Origin: Neolecta irregularis DAH-3
Taxonomy: Eukaryota > Ascomycota > Neolectomycetes > Neolectales > Neolectaceae
Length of the DNA stretch: 20,529 nucleotides
Direction: 5' to 3'
Assembly: GCA_001929475.1 (NCBI GenBank)
Contig: LXFE01000130.1
Span: 1 to 20,529 of the forward strand
Positions 19,454 to 20,529 of the stretch are shown one piece after another. Under the pieces are notes generated by a model. It saw nothing but the letters and a program-made list of their open reading frames with translations. It searched no databases and had not been told where the DNA came from. A program made the translations under genes and the position numbers. The number at the start of each line of letters is the position of its first letter. Positions within the stretch are counted from its first letter, which is position 1.

Positions 19454-19775
19454 GAATATCAGGTGAAAGCCTAGCAAGTTAGTCCGGCTGGGCGCGACTT
19501 ATATTCAGGTTCGCCACTTGGGCTGCTGCCGTCATCTGCCTTCCCGTTGCCTTGCAGGGTGGCGATGTTTGTGGATGAGCTGCGACCCTTGCTGCTCTCT
19601 GTGCTCCTTCCGATGATTGGGCGGTGGCGGTGGCAAGCTAGTGGGAGTTGCGACGGTGGGGTAAAGATTTGTCCCCACAACGACCCAAGAGATTGAAAGC
19701 CCATACAACCGCGCTCACAAATCAACAATCTAATAATTCTATAAACGCCTACAACAACTAGCTCCGCCCTAAGAA

Positions 19776-19790
19776 CGATAGTTCCTACCA
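19776..19790 (-). other. Putative primer binding site of the TRIM-like element
   Basis: Directly after the 5' LTR end (GTGCA) the minus strand reads TGGTAGGAACTATCG. A start of TGG, complementary to the CCA of a tRNA 3' end, right at the LTR border is what a primer site should look like. The particular tRNA is not identified. Confidence 0.35.
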
Positions 19791-19926
19791 TGCACGTGAA
19801 GATGTTATCTTATTTACCGACATTAATAATGGGAGTATAAACACTTGTATGATTACGCGTACCTAACCAAGTTCACATACTTAGGTTGGCAACCGAGTCG
19901 TATTGTGTGCCCGCCAAGTACTTACA
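19791..19926 (-). repeat. 5' LTR of the TRIM-like element (shortened)
   Basis: It starts TGTAAGTACTTGGCGGG (minus) and ends TTCACGTGCA. The ACCTAACCAAG...CATACTTAGGTTGG box (19861-19889, plus) parallels ACCTAGCCAAG...AATACTTAGGCTAGG of the 3' LTR. The differences include G-to-A and C-to-T changes. Its outer end is 47 bp from the start codon of the glycosyltransferase at 19974. Confidence 0.45.
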
Positions 19927-19973
19927 GTAAGCGAAGTTTCAAACCAGTGGCCAAAATATTCGGTCTCTCAACC

Positions 19974-20529
19974 ATGCGTTTCCTTTCACGTCCACTGAGT
20001 TTGTCAATTTTTGCACCTTACAGCCGACTAAGAGGCTCAACGAGCGGAAATGGCTCTCTTACTGCTGAACAACCATTATTTTTATACATCATTCGCTTTA
20101 TTGGACCCGCTCTCTTCATTTTCATTGCAATATTTAAGTACAGTCATCATTGAAGCAGTCTATTCTGAATAACTAGTTCGTTTTTCGTATTTCGGCGAAC
20201 CTTCTCCGATTCTAACTTTATATCCACATTAAATTCCACCCTAGGATTTTCTCACATCTATGTCATCGTAGCAAATCCAGATCGAGGCAAATATGCAGAT
20301 AAAATATTACAATATCACAATCTCAAATATGAAGTATTTCCTGCTTTCACAAGGGACAGCGATTTTGTCAACGCCACTGTCTCCTCCATGTGGGAAAGAA
20401 ATGAAGGAAACGAAGATATAAGGATTTGGGGAAAAATTGGATGTTGGGCTTCGCATCGAGCAATATGGACGGACGCTCTTGAGAAGAAACACTCAACGTT
20501 CTTGGTGCTAGAAGATGACATTGATGTGC
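19974..20529 (+). CDS. GT25 family glycosyltransferase, N-terminal part (runs off window)
   Basis: Exon 1 is 19974-20137, then a 39-nt intron (20138-20176, branch CTGAATAACTAG), then exon 2 from 20177 past the right edge. The N-terminus has a short basic stretch and one membrane span (about residues 35-53, LFLYIIRFIGPALFIFIAIF), giving a type II Golgi/ER enzyme topology. After the join, NSTLGFSHIYVIVANPDRGK is the first strand of family 25 transferases. Further on, WGKIGCWASHRAIW is the 'G.IGC..SH...W' block, and LVLEDDIDV is the acidic metal/nucleotide-sugar motif. The family transfers galactose, glucose or related sugars onto lipids or proteins; the acceptor is unknown. The ATG at 19974 is the one giving the membrane anchor; an upstream in-frame ATG (19845) lies within the LTR element and is unlikely to be used. 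The C-terminal half is missing from the window. Confidence 0.85.

Larger units (their letters stand above)
19255..19926 (-). mobile_element. TRIM-like miniature LTR retroelement, 672 bp
   Basis: Read on the minus strand: 5' LTR 19926-19791, a TGG-starting primer-site candidate 19790-19776, internal region 19775-19454, 3' LTR 19453-19255. Both LTRs begin TGTAAGTA and carry the same ordered boxes (a CGCC/CGTC..AAGTA box, then AATACTTAGG, then ACCTAGCC/ACCTAACC on the plus strand). They differ by loss of one repeat unit in the 5' copy. The internal region is only about 340 bp and shows no protease, integrase or reverse transcriptase motif, so the element would depend on a full-length relative. 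No matching target duplication is seen at the outer ends. Confidence 0.5.

Noticed and set aside
19471-19791. 106-codon minus-strand frame as a gag-like gene
   Set aside because: It lies in the internal part of the miniature LTR element but shows no zinc knuckle, protease or other retroelement motif; openness may simply reflect the high GC.

Overview
This window reads as nuclear DNA of a filamentous ascomycete-type fungus. Eight of the ten gene models are (or, at the window edges, may be) interrupted by introns, and their products are typical of that group: calnexin, a sucrose/maltose-type MFS transporter, the RFC2 clamp-loader subunit, an AVT1-type vacuolar amino-acid transporter, the tRNA methyltransferase TRM10, family-25-like glycosyltransferases and F-box proteins. 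I cannot place it to genus. The striking general property is intron size. Rebuilding the genes by hand gives 37 introns with a mean of about 39 nt (29 to 58 nt), nearly all with GTA/GTG donors and a CTRAY-like branch site close to the acceptor. Because of this, single open frames cover only pieces of most genes.

Layout. 1-380: 3' end of a probable GT25-like glycosyltransferase. 1102-2526: a six-exon orphan membrane-anchored protein. 2771-3011: a solo LTR. 3986-4771: an F-box-like protein. 5060-6482 (minus): a nine-exon orphan Ala/Glu/Lys-rich coiled-coil protein. 7921-9714 (minus): calnexin. 9715-10066: a GC-rich divergent promoter with a UPR-like element and a telomere-like box. 10067-11987: sucrose-type transporter, eight exons including 14- and 21-nt microexons and a GC-AG intron. 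12018-13302 (minus): RFC2, whose stop lies 30 bp from that of the transporter. 13755-15444 (minus): AVT1-like transporter. 15445-16641: gene-free stretch with palindromic repeats and an LTR relic. 16642-17581 (minus): TRM10. 17685-18431: a second F-box protein. 18770-19215: an unresolved small gene candidate. 19255-19926 (minus): a 672-bp element with two LTRs and a TGG-starting putative primer site, i.e. a TRIM-like retroelement. 19974 to the right edge: the membrane-anchored N-terminal part of a GT25 glycosyltransferase.

The genes are mainly housekeeping (ER folding, replication, tRNA modification, transport) and show no operon-like or cluster logic. The most novel content is the small LTR family (four copies sharing a TGTAAG start and a variable number of short repeats in the LTR) and the extreme compactness of the introns. 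I found no CRISPR, rRNA or convincing tRNA gene, and no evidence of an unknown multi-gene system.
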